Source: Myxococcales bacterium
GTDB taxonomy: Bacteria > Myxococcota_A > Polyangia > Polyangiales > Polyangiaceae
Direction: 5' to 3'
DNA: 64,000 nucleotides
Assembly (NCBI GenBank): GCA_016794345.1
Contig: JAEUKE010000258.1
Span: forward strand, 111,527-175,526
Position numbers and translations under genes: made by a program. How positions within the stretch are numbered: the first letter of the stretch is position 1; each line of letters begins with the position of its first letter. Under the pieces are notes generated by a model. That model did not search any database and was not told the origin of the DNA. It saw only the letters and a program-made list of their open reading frames with translations. Positions 50,581-59,527 of the stretch are shown piece by piece.

Positions 50581-51327
50581 TCAGCCGAGCGCGGGCGTCT
50601 GCGTTCGCGAGGCGCGCTTCGCTCGGAAGCGCATGTTGAGGAGCTCCACCCCGAGCGAAAACGCCATCGCGAAGTAGACGTATCCCTTCGGGATCTTCTG
50701 CCCCATCCCCTCGGCCACGAGCATCACCCCGATCAGGAGCAGGAACGCGAGCGCGAGGATCTTCACCGACGGGTGGGCGAGGACAAAAGCGGAGATGCGA
50801 CCCGCGAACAGCAACATGACCACCACCGAGACGAGCACGGCGGTGACCATCACCCAGATCTGCTCGGGCGGAATCATCCCGACCGCGGTGATCACGGAGT
50901 CGAGCGAGAAGACGATGTCGAGCAGGAGGATCTGAACCACGATGAGCCCCACGCTCGGCGCCGCGGCCTTGCCGTCTCCGAGGTCCTCGTCTCCCTCCAC
51001 CTTCTTGTGGATCTCGTTGGTGGCCTTGGCCAGGAGGAACAGTCCGCCGCTGAGCAGGACCAGGTCGCGGCCGGTCACCACGTGCTCGAGCAGCGTGAAG
51101 AGCGGCGAGGTGAGGCCCATGATCCAGCTGATCGCAAAGAGGAGCCCGACGCGCATCACCAGCGCCAGCCCGATTCCGAGCCGCGCGACCGGGTTGCGCT
51201 TCTCGGGCGGGAGGCGGGAGGTCAGGATCGAGATGAACACGACGTTGTCGATCCCGAGCACGATCTCCATCGCGCAGAGCGAAGCGAGCGCGACCCAGGT
51301 CTTCGGCTCTTCGATTCCGGCGAACAT
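50581..51327 (-). CDS. TerC family membrane protein (short form)
   Basis: 248 residues with seven membrane helices. CAMEIVLGIDNVVFISIL at about 18-35 carries the first acidic intramembrane motif, and LLLDIVFSLDSVITAVGM at about 132-150 the second, as in TerC/YgdQ-type metal-ion transporters. Cytoplasmic loop KVEGDEDLGDGK is acidic. It is a different branch from the long TerC-like protein at 41438. The next gene on this strand is the somatomedin-B lipoprotein after a 92-bp gap that contains a GGCGCC inverted repeat in the leader. Confidence 0.92.
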   Translation of the reverse strand: MFAGIEEPKTWVALASLCAMEIVLGIDNVVFISILTSRLPPEKRNPVARLGIGLALVMRVGLLFAISWIMGLTSPLFTLLEHVVTGRDLVLLSGGLFLLAKATNEIHKKVEGDEDLGDGKAAAPSVGLIVVQILLLDIVFSLDSVITAVGMIPPEQIWVMVTAVLVSVVVMLLFAGRISAFVLAHPSVKILALAFLLLIGVMLVAEGMGQKIPKGYVYFAMAFSLGVELLNMRFRAKRASRTQTPALG

Positions 51328-51410
51328 TCCGGCGATTGAACGCGGCTTCTCGGCCGCGAACCATGCGGTCCTTTCGCAGCGTGAGATCGAGCGGACCGAA
51401 CGGCCGCGGT

Positions 51411-51914
51411 CTACTTGGCTTCCGCCAGCGCGCCGTTCTTCAGCTCGAACCGCTTCTCGATCGTGATGGTCGGCGGCATATCCTCGGGCACGCCATCGTC
51501 GCGACCGAGCATCTTCACCGCGACGCCGCCCTTCGGGTGCGGCGAGAGGCGATCGACGAGCACGTTCTTCCCCAATCGCGCTGTCGTGATCCTCCCGGCG
51601 TTGGTGATGACAGCCAGGTAATGAACCTTGAGCGGCCCGTCGTCGCGCGTGACGACCACCGCGCAGTCGGTCGAGCCGTCGCTGTCGAAGTCGGCGTCGC
51701 TGCGGATCTGGGTGAGATCGGTCGCGACGACGTCGTCGACGCCGCTGCCCGTCTTCACCTCGTGCATCCCCTTCTCGAGCGTCACGGAGGTGCCGTCGAG
51801 CTCGTAGGTCGCGTTCGCGGGGTCACCGGGGAACGGGCCCCCCACGACCGTGGGTCCGCCGCCACACGCCGCGATGCCTGCCAGGGAGAGGAGAGCGATG
51901 AACGGGCGCACCAT
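51411..51914 (-). CDS. Small lipoprotein with Asp-rich (FG-GAP-like) loop
   Basis: 167 residues. Lipobox Cys in LAGIAACGGG. The sequence ATYELDGTSVTLEKGMHEV, then a Ca-loop-like DADFDSDGSTDCAVVV and VHYLAVITNAGRITTARLG, follows a widespread family of uncharacterised proteobacterial lipoproteins that read YxIDGxxVxLxxG, GDLDGDGxxD and YYVVAAL. The Asp-loop probably binds calcium. No enzymatic motif. Its ATG (51912-51914 on the complement) shares two bases with the ATG of the divergent GH57 gene if both starts are right. Confidence 0.78.
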   Translation of the reverse strand: MVRPFIALLSLAGIAACGGGPTVVGGPFPGDPANATYELDGTSVTLEKGMHEVKTGSGVDDVVATDLTQIRSDADFDSDGSTDCAVVVTRDDGPLKVHYLAVITNAGRITTARLGKNVLVDRLSPHPKGGVAVKMLGRDDGVPEDMPPTITIEKRFELKNGALAEAK

Positions 51915-54336
51915 GACGACCCGAACTTACAGTAACTTGGTCGACGTGGACCGGTTCGTCTGCATCCACGGGCATTTCTACCAGCCGCCGCGCGAAAACG
52001 CCTGGCTCGAGCGGATCGAGCGGCAGGAGTCGGCGTACCCGTTCCGCGACTGGAACGAGCGCATCGACTCCGAGTGTTACAGGCCCAACGCCAAGGCGCG
52101 CATCCTCGACGACGAAGATCGGATCGTCACGCTCGCGAACAACTACGCGCGCATCAACTTCAACTTCGGCCCCACCTTGCTCTCCTGGATGGAGCGCCGC
52201 GCCGAGGGCACCTACGAAGGCGTGCTCGCCGCGGACGCCGAGAGCAAGAGGCGCTTCGGGCACGGCTCGGCGATGGCCCAAGCGTACGGGCACATCATCC
52301 TCCCGCTCGCCTCGGAGCGCGACCGGCGCACGCAGGTCCGGTGGGGCATCCGCGACTTCGAGCGGCGGTTCGGCCGCAAGCCCGAGGGCATGTGGCTGCC
52401 GGAGACCGCCGTCTGCACCGACTCGCTCCTCGCCATGGCGGAGCAGGGCATCCAGTTCACGGTCCTCTCGCCGAGGCAGGCAAAGGCGATCATCCGCAAA
52501 GGAAGGGCCGAGCCGGAGGAGGTGAACGAGGGTACGCTCGACACCCGCCGACCCTACTTCGTGGATCTCGGCGCCGGACGGCGCATCGCCGTCTTTTTCT
52601 ATGACGGGGCCACGTCGCAGGCGATCGCCTTCGAGCGCTTGCTCTCGAGCGGAGACGCCTTCGCCAACCGGCTGCTCGCTCGCTTCCGCGGCGGCCCGGG
52701 CCCCGAGCTCGTCCACGTCGCGACGGACGGCGAGACCTACGGCCACCACCACCGCTTCGGCGAGATGGCCCTCGCCTACGCGCTCGACCGGATCGAGAGC
52801 TCGGGCAAGGCGCGCCTCACGAACTACGCGACCTTCCTCGCCCTGCACCCCCCGGAGGACGAAGCCATCATCGTCGAGCGCAGCTCCTGGAGCTGCGCTC
52901 ACGGCGTGGGCCGCTGGAGCGCGGACTGCGGCTGCAAGACCCGAGGCGACTCCAACCAGGCCTGGCGCGGGCCGCTGCGCAAGGCGCTCGACAAGCTGCG
53001 CGATCGAATCGACGACCTCTACGAGGAAGCAGCGGCGGGCCTCCTGGTGGACCCTTGGGCCGCGCGCGACGACTACGTCGACGTCGTGCTCGATCGCTCG
53101 GAGGACAACGTCCGGGCGTTCCTCGATCGGCACACGAAGGACTCCTCCGCCGAGAACCGCCACCGCGCGCTCGAGCTCTGTGAGCTCCAACGCCAGCGGA
53201 TGCTCATGTTCACGAGCTGCGGCTGGTTCTTCGACGACGTGAACGGGATCGAGACGACGCAGATCCTCCAGTACGCGGCGCGCGCGGTGGAGCTCGGCTC
53301 GTCCGTGAGCGGCGTCGCGCTCGAGGCGCCCTTCCTCGCGGATCTCGAGCCGGCCCGCGCGACCACCCCGGGCGCGCTCAGCGCGCGCCACGTCTACGAG
53401 ACCGCGGTGAAGGGCGCCCACGTCGACGCGGAGCGCCTGGCCGCGGCCTTCGCGCTCATCACGCTCTTCGGGCAGAAGGCGACGCCGACGGAGGCGTTCG
53501 AGATCGAGGAGCACGAGCTGCGGGTCGCCAAGAACGACGGCGCACGCCTCGCGGTCGGCCGCATCACGATCAAACACCTCGTCACCACGCGAGCGCGCAC
53601 GTTTGCGTTCGCCGCCTTGCACCGCGGCGGGCCGGGCGTCGAGGGCGGCACGCGAACCCTGGCGCACGTACGCGAGGCGGAGGACGAGGCGGAGGAGCTC
53701 ATCACGGCCTTCGAGGAGGATCGCGACTTCGAGGCCACACGCGCGCGCATCACGCAGCGGTTCCCACACCACTTCCACTCGCTTCGCGTGCTCCCGATCG
53801 ACGACCGCATCACGGTCGTCGAGAAGATCGTCGCCGAGGCCGTCTCCACCGCCGAGACCGCGCTCCGCCAGGTGTTCGCGCAGAACGCGCCGCTCCTCAC
53901 CGAGCTCGCGGCGACCGCGGTGCGTCCGCCGGCCGTGCTCACCGCGGCCACTCGTGTCGTGCTCGAGGCCGATCTCAACCGGGCCGCGCGCCGCGACCCG
54001 CCGGACACGCGCACGATGCGGAGCCTGGTCGCCGAGGCGCGCGCGGAGAACGTCTCCTTCGACGAAAAAGGCTTCTCTTTCCAGCTCGGGCGCGCCATCT
54101 CGCGCACCTGCGCGGCGCTCGAGCGAGACCCGGCGGACGACAGCGCCCTGGGCAGGCTCGGCGACATGATCGAGATCGCGCGCAAGCTCTCGGCCACCTT
54201 CGATCTCTCCGTCCCCCAAGATCTCGCGTGGAGCGTGGTCCGCGAAGAGACGCCGCTCGCCAAGCAGGTCCGGGAGAAGGGCCGCCTCGGCGCGTGGACC
54301 GAGATCGCCAAGACGCTGCGCATCCGCGTCGGCTGA
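51913..54336 (+). CDS. Glycoside hydrolase family 57 protein with DUF3536 region
   Basis: 807 residues from ATG 51913. GH57 N-terminal (beta/alpha)7 barrel at about 10-300: FVCIHGHFYQPPREN at the start, MWLPETAVCTDSLL with the probable nucleophile Glu, and VHVATDGETYGHHHRFGEMA with the conserved Asp. The C-terminal half is the long helical DUF3536 region usual in this subgroup (FTSCGWFFDDVNGIETTQIL). GH57 enzymes act on alpha-glucans (amylase, branching enzyme, amylopullulanase); this subgroup's substrate is not established. No signal peptide, so cytoplasmic glycogen or trehalose metabolism is likely. A start at GTG 51949 would also keep the whole domain. Confidence 0.9.
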   Translation: MTTRTYSNLVDVDRFVCIHGHFYQPPRENAWLERIERQESAYPFRDWNERIDSECYRPNAKARILDDEDRIVTLANNYARINFNFGPTLLSWMERRAEGTYEGVLAADAESKRRFGHGSAMAQAYGHIILPLASERDRRTQVRWGIRDFERRFGRKPEGMWLPETAVCTDSLLAMAEQGIQFTVLSPRQAKAIIRKGRAEPEEVNEGTLDTRRPYFVDLGAGRRIAVFFYDGATSQAIAFERLLSSGDAFANRLLARFRGGPGPELVHVATDGETYGHHHRFGEMALAYALDRIESSGKARLTNYATFLALHPPEDEAIIVERSSWSCAHGVGRWSADCGCKTRGDSNQAWRGPLRKALDKLRDRIDDLYEEAAAGLLVDPWAARDDYVDVVLDRSEDNVRAFLDRHTKDSSAENRHRALELCELQRQRMLMFTSCGWFFDDVNGIETTQILQYAARAVELGSSVSGVALEAPFLADLEPARATTPGALSARHVYETAVKGAHVDAERLAAAFALITLFGQKATPTEAFEIEEHELRVAKNDGARLAVGRITIKHLVTTRARTFAFAALHRGGPGVEGGTRTLAHVREAEDEAEELITAFEEDRDFEATRARITQRFPHHFHSLRVLPIDDRITVVEKIVAEAVSTAETALRQVFAQNAPLLTELAATAVRPPAVLTAATRVVLEADLNRAARRDPPDTRTMRSLVAEARAENVSFDEKGFSFQLGRAISRTCAALERDPADDSALGRLGDMIEIARKLSATFDLSVPQDLAWSVVREETPLAKQVREKGRLGAWTEIAKTLRIRVG

Positions 54337-54345
54337 ACGCCCCTC

Positions 54346-55836
54346 TCAGAGCCTCTCTTCCAGATCCGCGACCACGTACGCGAGCACCGCGATGGCGGCG
54401 ACGCCGTCGGCGAGCATCTTCGGGTCGACCTTGTCGAGCGTGTCGGCCTCGCTGTGGTGGTAGTCGAAGTAGCGCTCACCCGCGGTCACGTAGCCGACGC
54501 CGGGCATCCCTTGTTTCACCAGGGGAATGAGGTCCGCACCGGAGTGCTCCGCGGTGACCTTGAGCGCCCCCACGGGCTCGAGGAGCTTCGCGATCTGCGT
54601 CACCGTCGCCTGGACGGCCGCCTCGCGCTCCTTCGGCACCTCCACGTTGAAGCCGAACGGAGCGAAGCCACCGGAGTCGGCCTCGAGCCCGAGGACGTGG
54701 CGCGGAATCTCGGCGGCGTGATCGGCCGCGTACGCCTTCGCGCCCGCGAGGCCGTTCTCCTCGTTGGTGAACAGGACGACGCGGATCGTGCGGCGCGGCC
54801 TCAGGCCGAGCGAACGAATCGTCGTGAGCGCCTGCATGACCATCACGCAGCCGGCGCCATCGTCGTGTGCGCCCTGCCCCACGTCCCACGAGTCCAGGTG
54901 CGCGCCAATCAGGACGATTTCGTCAGGCTTCTCGCGGCCGACGATCTCCGCGATCACGTTGGCAGACGGCGCGTCCGGCAGCTGCCGGGCCCCCATGGCG
55001 AGCCTCAGCCGGACGGGCGCCCCACCCTCCGCGAGCCGGGCGATCAGCGCGGCCTCTTCGGTCGATACAGCCGCCGCCGGGATCTTCTTCACGCCGTCTT
55101 CGAAGCGCGTCGCGCCGGTGTGGGGCGTGCGCAGGCTCGCGGTCGCGAGCGATCGGACGAGCACCGCCTTCGCGCCGAGCTTCGACGCGCGCGACGGTCC
55201 GCTCGATCGAAACGGGACCGCCTCACCATAACCCGACCCCTTCTCCTCGTCGTACGGCCGCATGGGAACGTCGTAGAGGACGATCTTGCCCTTCACCTGC
55301 TCGCCGGCCTTCTCCAGCTCGTCGAACGAGCGCACCACGAGCACGTCCCCCTCGATCCCGCGCTTCGGCGTCCCCTCGCTGCCCCCGAGCCCGAGGATCG
55401 CGATGGGTCGGCGCACGGGCGAGACGATCTCGGCCGACTCCGCGCCTCGCTCCCAGTGAGGCACCATCACCTTCTCGCGGCGCACGTTGTCGTGGCCGTC
55501 CGCCTTCAAGCTCTTGTCCGCCCACTCGACGGCGCGGTCGAGCGCGGGTGAGCCGCTCAGGCGGTGACCGACCCCGTCGGTCAGCTCGCGCAGCCGCTCG
55601 AACGCGGTGGAGCGAGCGCGCGCGGCCTCGATGATCCGCCGCGCGTCCAGGCCGTACCTCTCCTCTATCGGTGAGGCAGGCGCGCTCGCGGCCACCGGCT
55701 CCGACCGCTTGGCGCGAGACGCCACGATCACGGTCGGGGCCGACGGGGCCTCGCGACACGGCGGCGGCGTGCTGCCGCAACCCAGGATCGCCGACAGAGC
55801 GGCGAGAAACACGGTGGCTCGTTCGGGGTGAGACAC
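54346..55836 (-). CDS. Lipoprotein M28 zinc aminopeptidase with PA domain
   Basis: 496 residues. Lipobox Cys in LSAILGCGST, linker to about 55. A PA domain lies at about 160-260 (VKGKIVLYDVPM, KLGAKAVLVRS). The M28 catalytic domain at about 285-480 has the full ligand set: GAHLDSWDVGQGAHDDGAG (His and bridging Asp), FTNEENGLAGAKA (catalytic Glu pair), LEADSGGFAPFG, and FDYHHSEADTLD (last His). This matches carboxypeptidase Q-like enzymes, which cut small peptides outside the cell; fitting for a predatory or scavenging soil bacterium. It converges with GH57, 9 bp between stops. Confidence 0.93.
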   Translation of the reverse strand: MSHPERATVFLAALSAILGCGSTPPPCREAPSAPTVIVASRAKRSEPVAASAPASPIEERYGLDARRIIEAARARSTAFERLRELTDGVGHRLSGSPALDRAVEWADKSLKADGHDNVRREKVMVPHWERGAESAEIVSPVRRPIAILGLGGSEGTPKRGIEGDVLVVRSFDELEKAGEQVKGKIVLYDVPMRPYDEEKGSGYGEAVPFRSSGPSRASKLGAKAVLVRSLATASLRTPHTGATRFEDGVKKIPAAAVSTEEAALIARLAEGGAPVRLRLAMGARQLPDAPSANVIAEIVGREKPDEIVLIGAHLDSWDVGQGAHDDGAGCVMVMQALTTIRSLGLRPRRTIRVVLFTNEENGLAGAKAYAADHAAEIPRHVLGLEADSGGFAPFGFNVEVPKEREAAVQATVTQIAKLLEPVGALKVTAEHSGADLIPLVKQGMPGVGYVTAGERYFDYHHSEADTLDKVDPKMLADGVAAIAVLAYVVADLEERL

Positions 55837-55896
55837 GACGCGTCGAGTAAAGCACCCGACGAACGCGGTGGCACGCGTCTCGCAGCCTGCGAGGCC

Positions 55897-56241
55897 ATGA
55901 TCCCCCTGCCCGGGCCGCTGCTCCTCGGTTGGGCGCTCTCCGTCTCACCCCGCGGGACCGTCCCCGACCCTCCGCCCGAGACGTGTGTCGTGGTCTCGGC
56001 GGAGGTGCGGCGACAGAGCTACGGTTATGACCATTTCGTCATTCTCCGAAATGGCTGCGACGTCGAGCGTGAGTGCTGGGTCTCGACGGACGTGAGCCCG
56101 GCGGCCGTCTACCTGCTCGTGGGCGCCGCGAACGAGGTTCGTTTGCTCACCACCCGCGGCGCCCCGAGGCGCTCGTTCTCCGTGACGGCGCGGTGCGAGG
56201 CGCCGCCCCCTCGGTCGACGCGGGCCCGCGCGTTCCGCTGA
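55897..56241 (+). CDS. Small exported protein, function unknown
   Basis: 114 residues from ATG 55897. A short hydrophobic start (IPLPGPLLLGWALSVSPRG) may be a signal. The mature part TCVVVSAEVRRQSYGYDHFV, ILRNGCDVERECWVSTDV and FSVTARCEA has four Cys (two likely disulfides) and looks like a small beta-sandwich. Its TGA is immediately followed by the complement of the rhodanese stop, so the two genes converge with no spacer. No family recognised. Confidence 0.65.
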   Translation: MIPLPGPLLLGWALSVSPRGTVPDPPPETCVVVSAEVRRQSYGYDHFVILRNGCDVERECWVSTDVSPAAVYLLVGAANEVRLLTTRGAPRRSFSVTARCEAPPPRSTRARAFR

Positions 56242-56586
56242 CTAGTGCTCGACCGGAAGGCCCGCTGCGTTCCAGGCCATCATGCCGCCCGCCATGTTGA
56301 TGACGTCCTTGAAGCCCAGCGAGACGAGGAGCGCCGCCATGCGACCGGAGCGCGCGCCGGATCGACAGATGAGGACGACGCGCTGATCCTTGTTCCACGC
56401 AGGGCAAGCGCCCTCCACCTGCGCGACCGGGACCAGCTCCGCGCCGGCGATGTGCCCGAGCTCGCCCACGTATTCGTGAGGCTCGCGCACGTCGATGAAG
56501 CGGGCGCGACCTCGCTCGGAGGCGACGTCGCGGGGAGTGAGATCGCGGTAGCCCGAGGTGCCGCTCACGCTTCCCCCCAAGCTCAT
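56242..56586 (-). CDS. Rhodanese-like sulfurtransferase
   Basis: 114 residues, one rhodanese domain. FIDVREPHEYVGELGHIAGA at about 31-50, active-site loop ICRSGARSGRMAAL with catalytic Cys at about 75, and INMAGGMMAWNAAGLPV at the end. Transfers sulfane sulfur between thiols, for example from glutathione persulfide to sulfite or cyanide. The ATG overlaps the stop of the persulfide dioxygenase gene (ATGA), and these two activities are partners in sulfide oxidation (persulfide to sulfite, then sulfite plus persulfide to thiosulfate). Last gene of the four-gene sulfur operon. Confidence 0.93.
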   Translation of the reverse strand: MSLGGSVSGTSGYRDLTPRDVASERGRARFIDVREPHEYVGELGHIAGAELVPVAQVEGACPAWNKDQRVVLICRSGARSGRMAALLVSLGFKDVINMAGGMMAWNAAGLPVEH

Positions 56587-57464
56587 ACCGGGCCTCCGTC
56601 GTCCCCCGTCGGGTTCTTCAGGTTCATGGGCGTGGCCAGGTAGCGGAGGCCGTTTGCGTGCGGCTTCGGGAGCCGGCCGGCGTCCACGTTCACCTGCACG
56701 CTCGGGTAGAGCAGCCGCGGGGCGTTGAGGCCCGCGTCGCGCTTCTTGCGGAACGAGACGAACTCCTCCTTCGTCGTCTCCGCGCGCAGCTGAATGTTCA
56801 TCTGCTTCGACCGGCCGATCGTGGTCTCCCACCGCACCTCGCGACCGTTCGGCTGGTAGTCGTGGCCGACGAACACCCGCGTCGAGTCGGGGAGCTTGTA
56901 GAGCTTCTTGATCGAGTCGTAGAGGTCCTCCGCGCTGCCCTTCGGGAAGTCGCACCGGCCAGTCCCGTAGTCCTCGATGAAGAGCGCGTCGCCCGTGAAG
57001 AGGGCGTCACCGATCTTGTAGGTGACACACGCGGGTGTGTGCCCGGGCGTCGCGATGGTCTCGATGGTGAGCGTCCCTGCCTGGAGGGGCGTGCCTTCCT
57101 TCGCGAGCACGTCGAACTGCGAGCCGTCGGTCGCGAGCGCGGGGAGATCGAAGACGCCCTTGAAGACCTCTTGCACCGCCTTGATGTTCTCGCCGATGAC
57201 GACCTTCGCCTCGAACCGCTTCTTCAGCCATTGCGCGGCCGTGAGGTGGTCGGCGTGCGCGTGTGTCTCGAGCACGTAGTGGACCCGGAAGCCCTCCGCT
57301 CGGATGACCGAGGCGAGCATCTCGACCGACTTGGTGCTCGTGGTCGAGCCGAGCGGGTCGTAGTCGAGCACCGGATCGATGACGACGGCGTCCTTCGTCG
57401 TCGGATCGAAGACGAGGTACGTGAGGGTGTAGGTTGCCGGGTCGTAGAACGATCGAATCTTCAT
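56583..57464 (-). CDS. Metallo-beta-lactamase-fold persulfide dioxygenase (ETHE1/Blh-like)
   Basis: 293 residues. Metal site ETHAHADHLTAAQWLK (H68, H70, D72, H73), TPGHTPACVTYKIGDALFTGD (His and bridging Asp) and VFVGHDYQPNGREV (last His). ETHE1-type enzymes use mononuclear iron to oxidise glutathione persulfide to sulfite. DYGTGRCDFPKGSAEDLYDSI is the ETHE1/Blh variant of the substrate region. The Blh branch is known from BigR-controlled sulfide detoxification operons with a rhodanese and YeeE/YedE proteins, the same gene set found here. Overlaps both neighbours by ATGA. Confidence 0.92.
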   Translation of the reverse strand: MKIRSFYDPATYTLTYLVFDPTTKDAVVIDPVLDYDPLGSTTSTKSVEMLASVIRAEGFRVHYVLETHAHADHLTAAQWLKKRFEAKVVIGENIKAVQEVFKGVFDLPALATDGSQFDVLAKEGTPLQAGTLTIETIATPGHTPACVTYKIGDALFTGDALFIEDYGTGRCDFPKGSAEDLYDSIKKLYKLPDSTRVFVGHDYQPNGREVRWETTIGRSKQMNIQLRAETTKEEFVSFRKKRDAGLNAPRLLYPSVQVNVDAGRLPKPHANGLRYLATPMNLKNPTGDDGGPV

Positions 57465-57937
57465 GACGGTCTCTCCACAGTCAGGGTGGGAGCAGGCTCC
57501 GTCGCCCCTTCGGTCTTGCGCAGGCGGATCGAGTCCCAGGTTCGCTGGACAAGCATCCCGGCCGTCATCGCCAGCACGAAGACGATCGGAGCGAGCGAGC
57601 CGCTCGCGAGTGAGACGAGCCCTGGCCCGGGGCAGAAGCCGCCGAGGCCCCAGCCGATCCCGAAGAGGGCCGCCCCGACGAGGAGGCGGGCATCGAGATC
57701 GCGGCGGGTCGGGATGTGGAACTTGGTGTCGAACACCGGCGTTGGCAACCGGCGGACGACGCGGAACAGGATGAAATGAACCATGACCGCGCCGCCCATG
57801 ACGAACATGAGCGACGGGTCCCAGCTCCCGGTGAAGTCGAGGAAGCCGATGACCTTCTCCGGCTTCGTCATGCCGGCGACGATCAGACCGAGGCCGAACA
57901 GCGCGCCCGATCCGAAACCTGCGAGGGTCGACTTCAT
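57461..57937 (-). CDS. YeeE/YedE family sulfur transporter, second half
   Basis: 158 residues with four membrane helices. FGSGALFGLGLIVAGMTKPEKV at the start and GWGLGGFCPGPGLVSLASG near 100-118 are the family signature (conserved Cys in the second). Full-length YeeE/YedE proteins have about 350 residues; here the function is split over two adjacent genes whose stop and start share bases (TGATG at 57937), suggesting a heterodimer. Likely moves thiosulfate or another reduced sulfur compound into the cell. Confidence 0.9.
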   Translation of the reverse strand: MKSTLAGFGSGALFGLGLIVAGMTKPEKVIGFLDFTGSWDPSLMFVMGGAVMVHFILFRVVRRLPTPVFDTKFHIPTRRDLDARLLVGAALFGIGWGLGGFCPGPGLVSLASGSLAPIVFVLAMTAGMLVQRTWDSIRLRKTEGATEPAPTLTVERPS

Positions 57938-58359
57938 CAGTTCCCCCCCAGGTGTTTGACCGCCAGCACGGTGACCGCGCCGGTCGTGATGAACGTGATC
58001 GTGGCCATCATCGAGCGGGGCGCGAGCCGGCTGATGCCGCACACGCCGTGACCGCTCGTGCAGCCGTTGCCCATCTTGGTCCCGAAGCCGACGAGGAGCC
58101 CAGCGACGGTGACCGCGCCCAGGCCGACGACGCTCTTGCCGAACCCGGCGGGCCAGACGATCAACGCGACGACGCCGGCCACGAGGAGGCCAGCCACGAA
58201 CGCGATCCTGAGCGCGCGATCGGGGACGTGCCGGTCCCAGATGCCAGCGTACAGACCGCTGATGCCGGCCACCTTGCCGTGCGTCCACAGGAACGCCGAC
58301 GACGCGAGGCCGATGATGACGCCCCCGATCAGGGGGGGAATGAACGACGAGAGTTGCAT
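57937..58359 (-). CDS. YeeE/YedE family sulfur transporter, first half
   Basis: 140 residues with about four hydrophobic segments. PLIGGVIIGLASSAFLWTHGKVAGISGL at the start (in two parts of the family's first repeat) and TKMGNGCTSGHGVCGISRL with two Cys, the conserved sulfur-binding loop, at about 95-113. First gene of the operon that continues with its partner half, the persulfide dioxygenase and the rhodanese. Its promoter must lie in 58360-58589, which holds the inverted repeats described there. Confidence 0.9.
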   Translation of the reverse strand: MQLSSFIPPLIGGVIIGLASSAFLWTHGKVAGISGLYAGIWDRHVPDRALRIAFVAGLLVAGVVALIVWPAGFGKSVVGLGAVTVAGLLVGFGTKMGNGCTSGHGVCGISRLAPRSMMATITFITTGAVTVLAVKHLGGN

Positions 58360-58428
58360 GAGCGGATGTAGCGAGTGCAGCCGGCGTGCCAGCCGTCACG
58401 CCGCGAGAAACAGCCACCCGAGGTTGCA

Positions 58429-58470
58429 GAAACGTTTCAGCGCAGCGGCGCAGAAACGCCGAGACGTTTC
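58429..58470. promoter_or_regulatory. Paired GAAACG/CGTTTC operator-like sites in the sulfur-module divergent promoter
   Basis: 58429-58438 is the palindrome GAAACGTTTC. Fifteen bases later 58453-58458 (GAAACG) and 58465-58470 (CGTTTC) form a second inverted repeat with a 6-base spacer. Both are flanked by GCA and AGCG. They lie between the start of the YeeE/YedE operon (58359, minus) and tauE (58590, plus). An ArsR- or BigR-type repressor site is plausible. The rest of this 230-bp gap shows no gene. Confidence 0.6.
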
Positions 58471-58589
58471 AGCGGCACGCGCCTGGTCCAACCCGAGAAG
58501 GAGCGCGAAATGGCCGTTCCTCCGCAGGATCCCCGGAAAGGCAAGGCAAACCAAGACGGGCACGCCCCTTGCTCAAGGCACGTTCGACG

Positions 58590-59519
58590 ATGGAACCGAC
58601 CACGCTCCTCCTCACCGCTCTCCTCGCCGTTGCCATCGGCCTCTCGCTGGGCCTCCTCGGTGGCGGCGGCTCCATCCTCACGGTGCCGATCCTCCTCTAC
58701 GTCGCCGGGCTCCAGGCTCACGAGGCGATCGCGACCTCACTCCTGGTCGTCGGGGCGACGAGCATCGCCGCGGTCATCCCGCACGCGAAGGGCAAGCGTG
58801 TCCGCTACCAGACCGGCCTCCTCTTCGGCGCCGCCAGCATGGTTGGCGCGTACGGCGCGGGCCGAGTCGCGAAGATGATCCCCGCGGCGGTCCTCCTGCT
58901 GCTCTTCGGCGGCATGATGTTGGTCACCGCAGTCGCGATGATGCGAGGTCGGAAGGCTCCGGCTCAGTCCGAAGCCAAGAGCACCGAGAAGGCGCAGCTC
59001 CCGTTCGTGAAGATCATCCTCGAAGGGCTCGTCGTCGGCGGCTTCACCGGGCTCGTCGGCGCCGGCGGCGGCTTCCTCGTCGTCCCCGCGCTGGTCCTGC
59101 TCGGTGGCCTCGCCATGCCGGAGGCCGTCGGCACCTCGCTCCTCGTCATCGCGATGAAGTCGCTCGCCGGCTTCGCCGGTTACCTCGGCTCGGTCCACAT
59201 CAACTGGACGCTCGCGCTCGTGGTCACGGTCGCGGCCGTGGGCGGAAGCTTCGTCGGCGCCCGTCTCGCCGGCAAGGTTCGCCCCGACCTGCTGCGCAAG
59301 GCTTTCGCCTGGTTCGTGGTCGTCATGGCCATCTTCATCCTCTCGCAGGAGCTGCCCAAGCTCCTCGGCCACGCCTACACCCTGCGTGATTCCTGGCCGG
59401 TGGTCCTGCCTCTCGAGCTCATCCCGATCGCTCTTGCGGCCTACAGCCTCATGCGCGACGCGAAGAAAGCGTCGGATGGCCCGGCGCATGCAGTCGTGGA
59501 GCAGCCAGCGCGTAGCTGA
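58590..59519 (+). CDS. TauE/SafE family sulfite/organosulfonate exporter
   Basis: 309 residues with eight to nine membrane helices. Two repeats of the family motif: LSLGLLGGGGSILTVPILLY at about 18-37 and GLVGAGGGFLVVPALVLLGG at about 152-171, each followed by AIATSLLVVGATS or AVGTSLLVIAMKS. It presumably exports sulfite formed by the persulfide dioxygenase encoded divergently. ATG 58590 lacks a strong ribosome site, but the membrane domain starts directly after it. The universal stress protein gene follows 8 bp after the stop, so the two are probably co-transcribed. Confidence 0.92.
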   Translation: MEPTTLLLTALLAVAIGLSLGLLGGGGSILTVPILLYVAGLQAHEAIATSLLVVGATSIAAVIPHAKGKRVRYQTGLLFGAASMVGAYGAGRVAKMIPAAVLLLLFGGMMLVTAVAMMRGRKAPAQSEAKSTEKAQLPFVKIILEGLVVGGFTGLVGAGGGFLVVPALVLLGGLAMPEAVGTSLLVIAMKSLAGFAGYLGSVHINWTLALVVTVAAVGGSFVGARLAGKVRPDLLRKAFAWFVVVMAIFILSQELPKLLGHAYTLRDSWPVVLPLELIPIALAAYSLMRDAKKASDGPAHAVVEQPARS

Positions 59520-59527
59520 GCTGCCTC

